NCBI GenBank assembly: GCA_007844125.1
Contig: CM017573.1
Span: 4,484,230-4,548,229 of the forward strand
Length of the DNA stretch: 64,000 bases
Reading direction: 5' to 3'
DNA from: Sinonovacula constricta
Taxonomy: Eukaryota > Mollusca > Bivalvia > Cardiida > Solecurtidae
Translations under genes and position numbers: made by a program
The notes under the pieces: generated by a model
The model's database searches: none
Seen by the model: the letters and a program-made list of their open reading frames with translations, nothing else
What the model was told of the DNA's origin: nothing
Part shown: one piece after another, positions 63,815-64,000 of the stretch
Layout: each line of letters begins with the position of its first letter
Numbering within the stretch: the first letter of the stretch is position 1

Positions 63815-64000
63815 AATGACATGGATTATCCAGAGCACAACACATTACTTATCGGGCCACAGAACTAACTTACATATATAATTTAAATGATAATATTAAA
63901 TACAACTGTTTGTTGCTTAAATAAATCAATAATTATATTTAATCAAGGTTTTATTTTTTTAGTTTCAAATTTTAAGTATCCTCTTTATGAATCATGGGTT
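63815..64000. other. AT-rich end of window
   Basis: Nothing recognised. Confidence 0.5.

Noticed and set aside
61893..64000. Upstream DNAJC10 exons
   Set aside because: No J-domain HPD, no CxxC and no Trxb1 start found on the minus strand.

Overview
The window is animal nuclear DNA and most likely comes from a bivalve mollusc. It is AT-rich, has large GT-AG introns, and is crowded with short interspersed elements, LINE tails and minisatellites of the kind seen in heterodont clams. The species cannot be named from the sequence. Repeat family names used here (A to E) are local labels.

One protein-coding gene was recognised: the 3' two thirds of DNAJC10 (ERdj5), on the minus strand from about 61890 down to 17243. 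Ten coding exons were placed by hand, and every junction is GT-AG and phase-compatible. Joined, they encode 516 residues: the end of the first redox-inactive thioredoxin fold (Trxb1), Trxb2, then three active thioredoxin domains with WCPPC, WCGPC and WCGHC, ending in KKDEL. The J domain and the first active thioredoxin domain must lie beyond position 64000. No exon was found between 61893 and 64000.

Positions 1-17242 lie downstream of the gene. They hold a deleted PIF/Harbinger DNA transposon with paired 20-bp termini and TTA target duplications (4351-6305). They also hold a 64-69 bp minisatellite (7407-7868), SINE-like copies near 9.4-10.1 kb, an element with a tandem core (about 12.2-13.6 kb) and a 41-bp satellite of about 52 units (14.2-16.3 kb). 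The rest is AT-rich sequence with no visible gene.

Positions 17243-61890 are the gene body. Introns carry minisatellites with units of 34, 29, 56, 39, 42, about 47 (very GC-rich), 37, 33 and 117 bp. They also hold several tRNA-derived SINEs, some with clear target duplications, a LINE C-terminal remnant, two perfect hairpins, and a group of elements with inverted 10-15 bp termini around 145-160 bp tandem cores, one nested inside another. Positions 61893-64000 are an upstream intron with a SINE-like fragment and a Tigger/pogo transposase fragment.

The points most worth a second look are: the CxxC motifs of the last two DNAJC10 thioredoxin domains, which differ from the human pattern; the tandem-core elements; a minisatellite that seems to have grown from a tRNA-like SINE head; the GC-rich array inside a pyrimidine tract; and the ER-retention signal sitting on a 27-nt last coding exon. 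Nothing prokaryotic, no CRISPR array and no intact tRNA or rRNA gene was seen.
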